From Actinomycetota bacterium (GTDB lineage Bacteria; Desulfobacterota; Deferrimicrobia; Deferrimicrobiales; Deferrimicrobiaceae): a stretch of DNA of 14,233 nt. The notes below the pieces were generated by a model, which did no database searches, was not told the DNA's origin, and saw nothing but the letters and a program-made list of their open reading frames with translations. This document shows positions 1 to 6,666 of the stretch, one piece after another; position 1 is the stretch's first letter, and every line of letters starts with the position of its first letter. Location of the stretch: assembly GCA_016844415.1 (NCBI GenBank), contig JAENIX010000001.1, positions 1-14,233 on the forward strand, given 5' to 3'. The position numbers and the translations under genes were made by a program.

Positions 1-120
1 GTCGGGAAGGGCCTGAACCTGGGCTTCAAGCTCGTTGATCCGTCGAACGAGGGGGGCGATTCGCTCCAGCACGCGCTCGTTCTGCGTGCCGAACATTTTT
101 TTCAGGAGATTTCCGATCAT
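1..120 (-). CDS. secA: SecA, preprotein translocase ATPase, N-terminal fragment (gene continues past the left edge)
   Basis: Only the first 40 codons lie in the window, read right to left from an ATG at 120. The peptide begins MIGNLLKKMFGTQNER and continues with a helix rich in Arg, Ile and Glu. This is the typical SecA amino terminus (family pattern M-x-G-x-LLKK-x-FG-x-x-N-[ED]-R). SecA is the cytoplasmic motor that drives unfolded preproteins through SecYEG; its ATPase domains are outside the window. The gene upstream on the same strand is an M23 peptidase, an arrangement I recall from Geobacter-type genomes. A strong terminator and a structured element lie between the two, so secA probably has its own promoter. 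A weak -10-like TAGAAT on the minus strand (142–147) sits 22 bp before the start codon, and no strong Shine-Dalgarno is visible. The identification rests on a short but characteristic stretch. Confidence 0.88.
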   Translation of the reverse strand, partial: MIGNLLKKMFGTQNERVLERIAPLVRRINELEAQVQALPD

Positions 121-152
121 TGGTTTGTTAACCCGCCCATCATTCTACCTTA

Positions 153-450
153 GCGCTCCATTCCGGATTACGGCAATATGGTATCGCCTGGTATCCGGAC
201 GCAGGGCTCGCGGGGGGTCTTCCCCGGAGCTACGCCTGCCCCCCGGTCGAGGTATTTGGTAGGGGGGCTCGCGACCTGCACCACCTCGGAGGTTAACTCC
301 GTCGTGGTGCACCGTAGAGTATTCATGGGCGGTTTCGCCCGCTCACTGCGGATTCCGCTCGACGCAATCTATCCCTCGCTCCATACGCCGCTCCGTGGAA
401 GCCCCCCGCTACGCCCTGCGTCCGCGCAGCCGAATTATTGAATGGAGCGC
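153..450. repeat. 298-bp highly structured element with inverted ends (MITE-like repeat or structured leader RNA)
   Basis: This is the only gene-free stretch over 300 bases. The ends are exact inverted copies of GCGCTCCATTC (153–163 and 440–450). Inside them a long interrupted stem forms by exact pairing of 197–207 with 413–423, 210–217 with 402–409, 219–223 with 397–401, and 225–230 with 390–395. With the ends this gives 41 base pairs. Between the arms are further hairpins: 238–244/262–268 (GCCCCCC/GGGGGGC), 277–284/304–311 with inner 288–291/297–300, 327–331/336–340, and 348–351/355–358. No convincing protein is encoded; the short open frames lack ribosome sites. No target-site duplication is evident next to the ends. 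It could be a non-autonomous mobile repeat or a multibranched RNA in the secA leader. I do not recognise it as a named family. Confidence 0.7.
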
Positions 451-456
451 CAGACT

Positions 457-480
457 AAAAAAAAATCCCCCTTGCGGGGG
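457..480 (-). terminator. Rho-independent terminator of the M23 peptidase gene
   Basis: Read on the minus strand, a perfect 5-bp stem CCCCC/GGGGG (476–480 with 467–471) with loop GCAA is followed by one A and then nine T residues (457–465). It begins 27 bp after the stop codon of the M23 peptidase gene. It lies immediately before the structured element and should separate peptidase transcription from secA. Confidence 0.85.
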
Positions 481-507
481 CTTCTTACCGCAGCGGCCTC
501 TCCTAAC

Positions 508-1407
508 TCAGTTGAGGAAGCGGACCGGGTTCACCGGAAGGCCGTTCACGTGGACTTCGTAGTGAAGATGGGATCCCGTGGTCCGGCCGGTTTTCCCCAC
601 CGTGCCGATGGAGTCTCCCGTTTGCACGATGTCGCCCACGGCCACCCGCCGCTCCCCAAGATGCGCATACAGCGTCCGGTATCCGTATCCATGATCCAGG
701 ACGACGACGTTTCCGAACAGCGACTCGTAACCGCTACGCACCGCTTTACCGGCGGCGGCCGCCTTCACCGGTGCGCCCTGCCTGGCTATGATGTCCATCC
801 CGTGATGAAACACCTTGGTATCCGTGAAGGGGGAGGTTCTGACCCCGAAACCGGATGACAGAATCCCCCGCACCGGCCATATGGCCGGAGCGCTCTCAAG
901 GACTATCCGCCGGCCATCCAATTCCTCGCAGACGGCTTCAAGGTCCTTGACATCCACCAGTACATCCTTTTTCAGCTGCTCGAAACGCAGGTCCAGGAGA
1001 CGGTCGAGGCGGCTTAGCGCGCCGGCTTCCTGGGTTTCCATCCCTCCGATGCCGGAGGATTTGTCCCGCTTCCTGGCAGCCCCGGGGCGCAACGACTCGT
1101 TTATTCGAACCAGGGACCGAACCCGGGCGTCCACGGCCCGGAGGCGTTCGACCTCCGTCTCAAGGCTTTCGAACTTCGAGTGGAGGTTGTACAGGGTGAG
1201 GTCCTGCTCGCTCACGCGCTGCCGCAGGACGCTAAGGTCTCCGAGATTCGAGAGATTCTCGCGGTAATCATAGAGAAAATGCGTAAATGCGATAAACAGG
1301 AGGGCAAATGTAGCGACGGCGGCAACGAAGCCCTTCCGTCCTATGCGGAACTCCCGGGCACGACCCCCGTAGCCGATCCGCAGTGTAAAGTCGTGCTCTG
1401 CGCGCAC
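508..1407 (-). CDS. M23 family peptidoglycan metallopeptidase, membrane-anchored with coiled coil
   Basis: Predicted 299-residue envelope protein. A short basic cytoplasmic N-terminus is followed by one membrane segment (about residues 27–46), a coiled-coil region (about 50–105 and 125–170), and a C-terminal LytM/M23 domain (about 175–299). Zinc ligands are visible in the HxGxD motif (HHGMD, about 201–205) and in HLH (280–282). The lysostaphin-type fold signature GFGVRTSPF precedes them. Such proteins either cleave peptide crosslinks in peptidoglycan or regulate amidases; since the ligands are present, enzymatic activity is plausible. I chose GTG at 1407 because a purine-rich AAAGGGG lies about 7 bases upstream; a TTG one codon earlier (1410) is possible. 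A consensus TTGACA promoter lies upstream and a strong intrinsic terminator downstream, so it is probably transcribed alone. It sits upstream of secA. Confidence 0.93.
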   Translation of the reverse strand: MRAEHDFTLRIGYGGRAREFRIGRKGFVAAVATFALLFIAFTHFLYDYRENLSNLGDLSVLRQRVSEQDLTLYNLHSKFESLETEVERLRAVDARVRSLVRINESLRPGAARKRDKSSGIGGMETQEAGALSRLDRLLDLRFEQLKKDVLVDVKDLEAVCEELDGRRIVLESAPAIWPVRGILSSGFGVRTSPFTDTKVFHHGMDIIARQGAPVKAAAAGKAVRSGYESLFGNVVVLDHGYGYRTLYAHLGERRVAVGDIVQTGDSIGTVGKTGRTTGSHLHYEVHVNGLPVNPVRFLN

Positions 1408-1444
1408 CAATCCCCCCCTTTGAATGTAAACGAAACAGAGGAAG

Positions 1445-1474
1445 ACCGTAGCACAAAATGCAACATGGTGTCAA
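1445..1474 (-). promoter_or_regulatory. Predicted sigma70-type promoter of the M23 peptidase gene
   Basis: On the minus strand a perfect TTGACA (-35, plus-strand 1469–1474) is followed after 18 bp by TACGGT (-10-like, 1445–1450), preceded by TGC as in extended -10 promoters. Transcription would start near 1438, giving a leader of about 30 bases before the start codon. The -35 is ideal but the -10 matches only three of six consensus positions. Confidence 0.55.
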
Positions 1475-1519
1475 CGGAATGAAAGAGTATATAAATCAAG
1501 CGTTTGTGGTGTTTGTCTT

Positions 1520-1705
1520 TCACCCCATCGCCCGTTTCTTCGGCTTCTTTTCCTGGCCGCGGTTCATGACGACTACCGGGTCCACTATCTCGCCGCAGTT
1601 CAGGCACCTCCAAGCGTAGAAAAGGTCGAGCATATCCTGGAAGCGTTCGTAAACCATCGCCCCGTTGCAACGAGGGCACCTTATCGGCCTGCTTACCCTG
1701 CGCAT
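1520..1705 (-). CDS. Small zinc-ribbon protein, 61 residues, unknown function
   Basis: A 61-codon gene with two CxxC knuckles, CPRC at residues 10–13 and CLNC at 34–37, separated by 20 residues, followed by a basic tail containing KKPKKR. This is a classic single zinc ribbon. Proteins of this type usually bind nucleic acid or a protein partner, but nothing here fixes a role. I chose the ATG at 1705 because a purine-rich AAGGGGG lies about 10 bases upstream and the first CxxC begins 9 residues in. An in-frame ATG 12 codons earlier (1741) is possible but has a weaker ribosome site. The frame stays open much further upstream, but that part overlaps the opposite-strand ATPase gene and is not coding. 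The gene is divergent from an ATPase that itself ends in a double zinc ribbon. Confidence 0.72.
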   Translation of the reverse strand: MRRVSRPIRCPRCNGAMVYERFQDMLDLFYAWRCLNCGEIVDPVVVMNRGQEKKPKKRAMG

Positions 1706-1832
1706 TCCACCATCCCCCTTATCTCCCCTTCGATGTTCCATGTCGGAATAAGGTTCCACTGATAAAACGGCACCGATAAAAAAAAAGGCGGCAGGGGGAG
1801 TTCTTTGGTAAAATTTCCGGATTGGATCGTAA

Positions 1833-1841
1833 GGGAGGAGG
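1833..1841 (+). promoter_or_regulatory. Shine-Dalgarno that fixes the start of the GspE/PilB-like ATPase
   Basis: GGGAGGAGG ends 8 bases before the ATG at 1850. An in-frame start at 1805, 15 codons earlier, has no comparable site, and the N-terminal domain aligns naturally with MGKKRLGELL. This decides for the shorter protein. Confidence 0.75.
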
Positions 1842-1849
1842 CAAGATAC

Positions 1850-3748
1850 ATGGGCAAGAAACGGCTGGGGGAGCTCCTCGTCGAGACAGGGTTGCTCACG
1901 GAGGAGAACCTCACCCGGGCACTCACCGAGCAGCGATCCCGGCGGGGCAAGTTGGGGGAAGTGATCGTCGCGCTCGGGATGGCCACCGAGGATGAGATAG
2001 CCCAGACCCTTTCCGTCCAGCTGGGAATTCCTTTCATAGACCTGACGCAGACCCCGGTGGAGCCGGAGGCGATCGAACTGATCACGGAAAAGGTCGCCCG
2101 CAAGCACCTGATCCTGCCGATATCGATCGATCAGAAGGACCTCCATATAGCCATGGCGGACCCGTTGAGTTTCGAGGCGTTCGAGGACGTGCGGTTCGCC
2201 TCCGGGTACACCATCAAGCCCGCAATCGCCACCCGCACCAACATACTCTGGGGGATCGAGCAGCACTACCACCTGGGATCCTCCCTGGACAACATAGTCA
2301 GGGACATCGCGGACGAGCGGCTCGTCGAGGTGGTGCTGGAAAAAAGGGAAGGGGATTCGAAGGAATCCGAGGACCTCCGGAAGAAGAGCGAAGCGGCTCC
2401 CATCATCCGGATGGTGAACCTGATCGTTTCAGAGGCCGTGGAGAAGGGCGCGTCCGACATACATGTCGAACCCACCAAGGCGGATCTGAAGATCCGGAAC
2501 CGGGTCGACGGGCTCCTCCGGAAATCGCTGGAGCTGCCCAAGTGGGTGCAGGGCGCGGTGATCTCGCGCATCAAGATCATGGCCAAGATGGACATCGCGG
2601 AGAAGCGCCTCCCCCAGGACGGACGGATAGGCGTGCGCGTGGGTGCGAAGACCTTCGACCTTCGCGTGTCGACGATGCCGACGACCTACGGGGAAAAGGT
2701 GGTCATCCGGATCCTGGATTCCGCAAACGCCCAGATCCCGCTGGAGGCGATGGGCCTGAGCGCCGGAGAGCTCCAGCAGCTTGAAGGTTTGATCCGCAGG
2801 CCCCAGGGGATCCTGCTCGTCACAGGCCCTACCGGCTCCGGGAAGACTACCACCCTCTACGGGATCCTCAACCGGATAAAGAGCGTGGAGCAGAACATCA
2901 CGACGATCGAGGACCCGGTGGAGTACGAAATCGAGGGCGTCAACCAGGTGGCGATCCAGGAAAAGATCGGGATGACGTTCGCGTCGACCCTGCGGTCGAT
3001 GCTGCGGCAGGACCCGGACATCATCATGCTCGGTGAGATGCGCGACCTGGAGACGGTGACCATCGCCATGCAGGCCGCCCTGACCGGCCACTTCGTCCTG
3101 TCGACGATCCACACCAACAGCTGCACCGCCACGATAACGCGGTTGCGGAACCTGGGTGCTGCCTCGTATCTCCTCGCCTCCACGATCAATTGCATCATGG
3201 CGCAGCGGCTTGTGCGGGTCATCTGCATGAAGTGCCGCGTGGAGTACGATCCTCCCGAGGGCGACCTGGCCAAGATCGGGTTCAAACCGAAGAAGGGGAA
3301 GGGGGATTTCACCTTCTACCGGGGAGAAGGATGCTCAACGTGCGAGGGGACCGGATACAAGGACCGTATAGGGCTGTACGAGATCCTCCCGTTCACACAG
3401 CCGATCCGGGACCTGGTCGTTTCCGATGCCTCCGAGACCCTCCTTCGCCAGCAGGCCATCGCGTCGGGAATGGTGACGCTTGCGCGCGGAGCCCTGGATA
3501 AGGTCAGGGCGGGGGTCACCACGCTGCAGGAGCTATTCCGGGTGGTTGAGACGGAGGAGGATTTCGGCACCATGTGCCCCGAGTGCCACGGCGTGCTGGG
3601 AGCCGGGTTCGTGATGTGCCCCACATGCGGGCACAGCCTTATGTCCACATGCGGGTCCTGCCAGAAGACGGTTTCCCCCGAGTGGAAATTCTGCCCCTAC
3701 TGCCGGCACGACTTCGTCAAACCGGCCCCGGGGCGGTCGTTCGCGTAA
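1850..3748 (+). CDS. GspE/PilB-family type II secretion / type IV pilus assembly ATPase with C-terminal double zinc ribbon
   Basis: A 632-residue secretion ATPase. An N-terminal GspE/MshEN-type domain (about 1–140) and a linker precede the core (about 180–565). The core shows Walker A GPTGSGKTT (326–334), the Asp box with IEDPVEYE (353–360), Walker B with LGEMRD (394–399), and the His box TGHFVLSTIHTN (412–423). The family's zinc-binding insert has CMKC at 459–462 and CSTC at 495–498. Unusually, the protein continues with four further CxxC pairs (576–579, 590–593, 601–604, 615–618), which form a double zinc ribbon not found in standard PilB or GspE. Hexamers of this family power pilus extension or pseudopilus assembly at the inner membrane. 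No pilin, PilC or PilT gene is in the window, so pilus, type II secretion and Msh-type systems cannot be told apart. No convincing promoter was seen. The 3' end lies 8 bp from the convergent oppF stop. Confidence 0.93.
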   Translation: MGKKRLGELLVETGLLTEENLTRALTEQRSRRGKLGEVIVALGMATEDEIAQTLSVQLGIPFIDLTQTPVEPEAIELITEKVARKHLILPISIDQKDLHIAMADPLSFEAFEDVRFASGYTIKPAIATRTNILWGIEQHYHLGSSLDNIVRDIADERLVEVVLEKREGDSKESEDLRKKSEAAPIIRMVNLIVSEAVEKGASDIHVEPTKADLKIRNRVDGLLRKSLELPKWVQGAVISRIKIMAKMDIAEKRLPQDGRIGVRVGAKTFDLRVSTMPTTYGEKVVIRILDSANAQIPLEAMGLSAGELQQLEGLIRRPQGILLVTGPTGSGKTTTLYGILNRIKSVEQNITTIEDPVEYEIEGVNQVAIQEKIGMTFASTLRSMLRQDPDIIMLGEMRDLETVTIAMQAALTGHFVLSTIHTNSCTATITRLRNLGAASYLLASTINCIMAQRLVRVICMKCRVEYDPPEGDLAKIGFKPKKGKGDFTFYRGEGCSTCEGTGYKDRIGLYEILPFTQPIRDLVVSDASETLLRQQAIASGMVTLARGALDKVRAGVTTLQELFRVVETEEDFGTMCPECHGVLGAGFVMCPTCGHSLMSTCGSCQKTVSPEWKFCPYCRHDFVKPAPGRSFA

Positions 3749-3756
3749 GTAATTCC

Positions 3757-4728
3757 CTATACGAAGTGGCAGGCGGTGAAGCGGCCGGGGGCGGACTCGC
3801 GGAACGCCGGGCAGACCTCCTCGCAGACTTCTTTCGCCATGAAGCAGCGTGTGTGGAACCGGCAGCCGGGCGGCGGGGCTATGGGGCTCGGGATCTCCCC
3901 GCGCAGCACGATCTTCTCCCGCGGGGTCCCGCCGATCATCGGAACGGCCGACAGCAGGCTGCGCGTGTAAGGGTGCAAAGGGCTGCAGAACAGCTCCGCC
4001 GCCGGTGAGACCTCCATCATCTTGCCCAGGTACATCACCGCCACGACGTCGCTCACGTGACGGATCACCCGCAGGTCGTGGGAAACGAACAGGTAGGCCA
4101 TTCCGTACTCTTGCTGGATGTCCATCAGCAGGTTAAGGATCTGCGCCTGGACGGAGACGTCGAGCGCTGACACCGGCTCGTCCGCGACGACGAGCTTCGG
4201 CGACAGCGCGATCGCCCGCGCGATCCCGATGCGCTGCCGCTGGCCGCCGGAGAATTCATGTGGGTACTTGTCGGCGGCGTCCTCCGACAGCCCTACGCGC
4301 AGCAGCAGCCGCAACGCCATCTCCCGGATCTCCCTGCGGTTGGCCATCCCGTGGACGAGCCATCCCTCGCCGACGATGTCGCGGACCCGCATCCGCGGGT
4401 TCAGCGAGGAGTACGGGTCCTGGAAGATGATCTGCATCATCCTCCGGGTGCGGCGCATCTCCTCGCCGGCCAGGCTCGTGATGTCCCGCCCGTCGAACCG
4501 TATCGTCCCGCTGTCGGGGGAAATCAGCCGTAGCGCGACGCGCCCCAGCGTGGTCTTGCCGCATCCCGACTCGCCCACCAGTCCGACGGTCTTCCCCGCC
4601 GGGACGTCGAGCGATACCCCGTCGACGGCATGCACCCGAAGCATCTCCCGTGAGAAGAACGACGCCTTCACCGGAAAAAGCTTGTAGATGTTCTCCAGAG
4701 AGAGAAGTATTCCGCTGCCGCCGGTCAT
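3757..4728 (-). CDS. oppF: Oligopeptide/dipeptide ABC transporter ATPase, OppF type
   Basis: A 323-residue nucleotide-binding subunit and the last gene of the operon. It has Walker A GESGCGKTT (52–60), Q-loop Gln about 103 in IFQDPYSSLNP, signature FSGGQRQR (159–166), Walker B VVADEP (180–185) and the H-loop His in SHDL (216–219). The C-terminal oligopeptide-transporter extension carries cysteines at about 289, 295, 302, 306 and 320, the pattern typical of OppD/OppF/DppF. It pairs with OppD to energise peptide uptake through OppBC at the inner membrane. The ATG at 4728 overlaps the oppD stop as ATGA and has GGAGG 8 bases upstream, so translation is coupled. Opp and Dpp cannot be separated by sequence alone. 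No terminator is visible after the stop. Confidence 0.95.
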   Translation of the reverse strand: MTGGSGILLSLENIYKLFPVKASFFSREMLRVHAVDGVSLDVPAGKTVGLVGESGCGKTTLGRVALRLISPDSGTIRFDGRDITSLAGEEMRRTRRMMQIIFQDPYSSLNPRMRVRDIVGEGWLVHGMANRREIREMALRLLLRVGLSEDAADKYPHEFSGGQRQRIGIARAIALSPKLVVADEPVSALDVSVQAQILNLLMDIQQEYGMAYLFVSHDLRVIRHVSDVVAVMYLGKMMEVSPAAELFCSPLHPYTRSLLSAVPMIGGTPREKIVLRGEIPSPIAPPPGCRFHTRCFMAKEVCEEVCPAFRESAPGRFTACHFV

Positions 4729-5798
4729 GCCTTGCCCTCCGAGGATGCATCCCCGCTTCGGGGACCTCCCTTGTGCGCCGCCTTCTGATAGTGGCACGCC
4801 GCGAAGTGCCCCGGCGCGTATTCCTCCAGCGGCGGGTCCGCACGGTCGCAGATCGAAAGACCGTCTTCCGCCGTCTCCCCCGCGCGGAACCGTTCCATGG
4901 CCTTCCGCCGGAACGGGCACCGGTCGGCGAACGGGCATCCCGGGGGGATCGCGTGCAGGTCGGGCACCGTGCCGGGGATCGACGGGAGCCGCTTCTCCCC
5001 GACGGTCCTTCCCGGCAGCGACCGGAGCAGACCCTGCGAATACGGGTGGATCGGATCGCCGAAAAGGTCCGCCGTCTTCGCGATCTCCACGATCCGTCCC
5101 AGGTACATGATCGCCACCCGGTCGGCGAATTCGTGGACCACCCCCAGGTCGTGGGTGATGAGGAGGATCGCCATCCTCCTTTTCTGCTCCCGCATCTCCT
5201 TCAATAACGCGAGGATCTGCGCCTGGATGGTGACGTCGAGCGCCGTGGTGGGCTCGTCGGCGATAAGCAGCGCTGGCTCGAGGGCGAGCGCCATCGCGAT
5301 CATCGCCCGCTGCCGCATCCCCCCGCTCAACTGGTGGGGATACTCCCGCGCGCGCCGCTCCGGGTCCGGTACCTTCACGCGGCGCAGCCATTCGACCGCG
5401 CGATCCGCGGCTTCCCTCTTCCCGCATGTCCCGTGCGCGGTGAACACCTCGGCCACCTGGCCCCCGATGGTCAGCACGGGGTTCAGTGAGGTCATCGGCT
5501 CCTGGAAGATCATCGAGATCTCCTTCCCGCGCACGGCGCACATCTCCTCTTCGGAGATCGCCAGAAGGTCGCGGCCCCGGAAAGAGACGCTCCCCCCCTC
5601 AGCCACCGCGGGGGGCTGCTGGAGAAGCCGGAGGATCGAAAGGGCCGTGACGGTCTTGCCGCACCCGGATTCCCCGACAAGGCCAAGCGTTTCTCCTGCC
5701 TCAAGGGAAAACGAGACGCCGAACAGGGCGCGGACCGTCCCGCGCTCCGTGCGGAACGCTACGCGGAGATCCTTTACCGCCAGCAGAGGTTCCGCCAT
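4725..5798 (-). CDS. oppD: Oligopeptide/dipeptide ABC transporter ATPase, OppD type
   Basis: A 357-residue ATP-binding subunit that forms the heteromeric motor with the OppF protein encoded next. Motifs: Walker A GESGCGKT (42–49), Q-loop in IFQEPMTSLNP (about 97–107), signature LSGGMRQR (157–164), Walker B LIADEP (178–183), and H-loop in THDLG (215–219). The C-terminal peptide-transporter domain has cysteines at about 288, 294, 317 and 335 in the arrangement GCPFADRCP…C…C; in some family members this motif binds an iron–sulphur cluster. The start at 5798 lies 3 bp after the oppC stop and has GGGGGAGG about 6 bases upstream. The tail after about 337 is hydrophilic and probably not conserved. 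Its stop overlaps the oppF start by 4 bp. Confidence 0.95.
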   Translation of the reverse strand: MAEPLLAVKDLRVAFRTERGTVRALFGVSFSLEAGETLGLVGESGCGKTVTALSILRLLQQPPAVAEGGSVSFRGRDLLAISEEEMCAVRGKEISMIFQEPMTSLNPVLTIGGQVAEVFTAHGTCGKREAADRAVEWLRRVKVPDPERRAREYPHQLSGGMRQRAMIAMALALEPALLIADEPTTALDVTIQAQILALLKEMREQKRRMAILLITHDLGVVHEFADRVAIMYLGRIVEIAKTADLFGDPIHPYSQGLLRSLPGRTVGEKRLPSIPGTVPDLHAIPPGCPFADRCPFRRKAMERFRAGETAEDGLSICDRADPPLEEYAPGHFAACHYQKAAHKGGPRSGDASSEGKA

Positions 5799-5801
5799 CC
5801 C

Positions 5802-6662
5802 CTACCTCCCCCGCAACCGGGGATCCACGGCGTCGCGGATCCCTTCGCCGAGCAGGTTGTACCCGAGCACGGTGAGAAGGATCGCCAGCCCCGGGTAGAC
5901 GGATAGCCACCAGGCGAACTCGATGTTGTCCTTCCCCGCGGTCAGGATGTTCCCCCACGACGGCGTCGGCGGCTGCACGCCGATCCCCAGGAAGGAGAGC
6001 GCCGACTCCGTGAGGATCGCCCCGGCCACTCCCAGCGTCGCGGCGACGAGGACGGGCGCCAGCGTGTTGGGCAGGATGTGCCGGAAGATGATCCGGGCGT
6101 CGCCCGCCCCCTGCGCGCGTGCCGCCGCCACGAAGTCGCGTTCCTTTAGCGACAGTGTCTCCGCGCGGACCAGCCGCGACACGCCCATCCATCCCGTGAC
6201 GCCGATGACTATCATGATGATGTAGATGGATGGCTCGAGAAAGGCTATCACCGCCAGGATGAGGAAAAACGTGGGAAAACAGAGCATGATGTCGACGAAG
6301 CGCATGAGGACGGCGTCCGCCAGGCCGCCGTAGAACCCCGAAAAAAGCCCTACCAGGAGGCCGATGCAGGTCGCGATCCCCACCGCCACGAATCCCACCT
6401 TGAGCGAGATGCGGGCCCCGTACGCCATCCTCGCCAGGACATCCCGCCCCAGCTCGTCGGTCCCCAGGGGATGCCCCGCGGAGGGCGGCTGGAGAACCTT
6501 GAGGACGTCTATCCGGTTCGGATCGTGTCCGGAAAAGACCTGCGGAACGGCTGAGAGGATGAAAAAGAAAAGGACCACCGCTCCGCCGGCGACCGCCAGC
6601 CGGTTCCGGGCCAGCCGCCGCAGGAAGTCGATGAACATGGAGTGCGCTCCGCCCCCCGCCAT
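5802..6662 (-). CDS. oppC: Peptide ABC transporter permease, OppC/DppC type
   Basis: A 286-residue inner-membrane permease. After a basic N-terminus come a first membrane helix (about 21–42) and a periplasmic segment with the family hallmark HPLGTDELGRDVLAR (about 64–78). The BPD_transp_1 core of about five helices follows, with the EAA loop (ERDFVAAARAQGA, about 174–186) that docks onto the ATPases, then TESALSFLGIG (218–228) and a final PRLRGR. It works as a heterodimer with OppB. I chose the ATG at 6662, 4 bp after the oppB stop. An ATG at 6638 (residue 9, MFIDFLRR) has a better-spaced GGAG and is a real alternative. The frame is open to 6710, but that would overlap oppB by 44 bp and adds a non-conserved, Arg-rich start. 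Confidence 0.94.
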   Translation of the reverse strand: MAGGGAHSMFIDFLRRLARNRLAVAGGAVVLFFFILSAVPQVFSGHDPNRIDVLKVLQPPSAGHPLGTDELGRDVLARMAYGARISLKVGFVAVGIATCIGLLVGLFSGFYGGLADAVLMRFVDIMLCFPTFFLILAVIAFLEPSIYIIMIVIGVTGWMGVSRLVRAETLSLKERDFVAAARAQGAGDARIIFRHILPNTLAPVLVAATLGVAGAILTESALSFLGIGVQPPTPSWGNILTAGKDNIEFAWWLSVYPGLAILLTVLGYNLLGEGIRDAVDPRLRGR

Positions 6663-6666
6663 CGCG

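Noticed and set aside
277..311. tRNA-like or short stand-alone sRNA hairpin
   Set aside because: The hairpin is clear, but there is no cloverleaf, no anticodon arm and no terminator. It is better seen as part of the larger structured element.
153..450. An insertion sequence or CRISPR array
   Set aside because: There is no transposase frame, no target-site duplication beside the ends and no regularly spaced direct repeats.
178..858. Two plus-strand open frames (178–441 and 442–858) as possible small genes
   Set aside because: The first lies in the structured inverted-repeat element and has no ribosome site. The second runs antisense to the M23 peptidase, whose zinc motifs prove the other strand.
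1778..1786. Run of nine A residues as a terminator for the minus strand
   Set aside because: Read on the minus strand the T run is not preceded by a stable hairpin, and no gene ends there. It may only be an AT-rich spacer upstream of the ATPase.
3757..5541. A 594-residue N-terminally extended OppF
   Set aside because: The extension lies in another frame of oppD and is Arg/Gly/Pro-rich. The ATG at 4728 with GGAGG and an ATGA overlap is the normal start.
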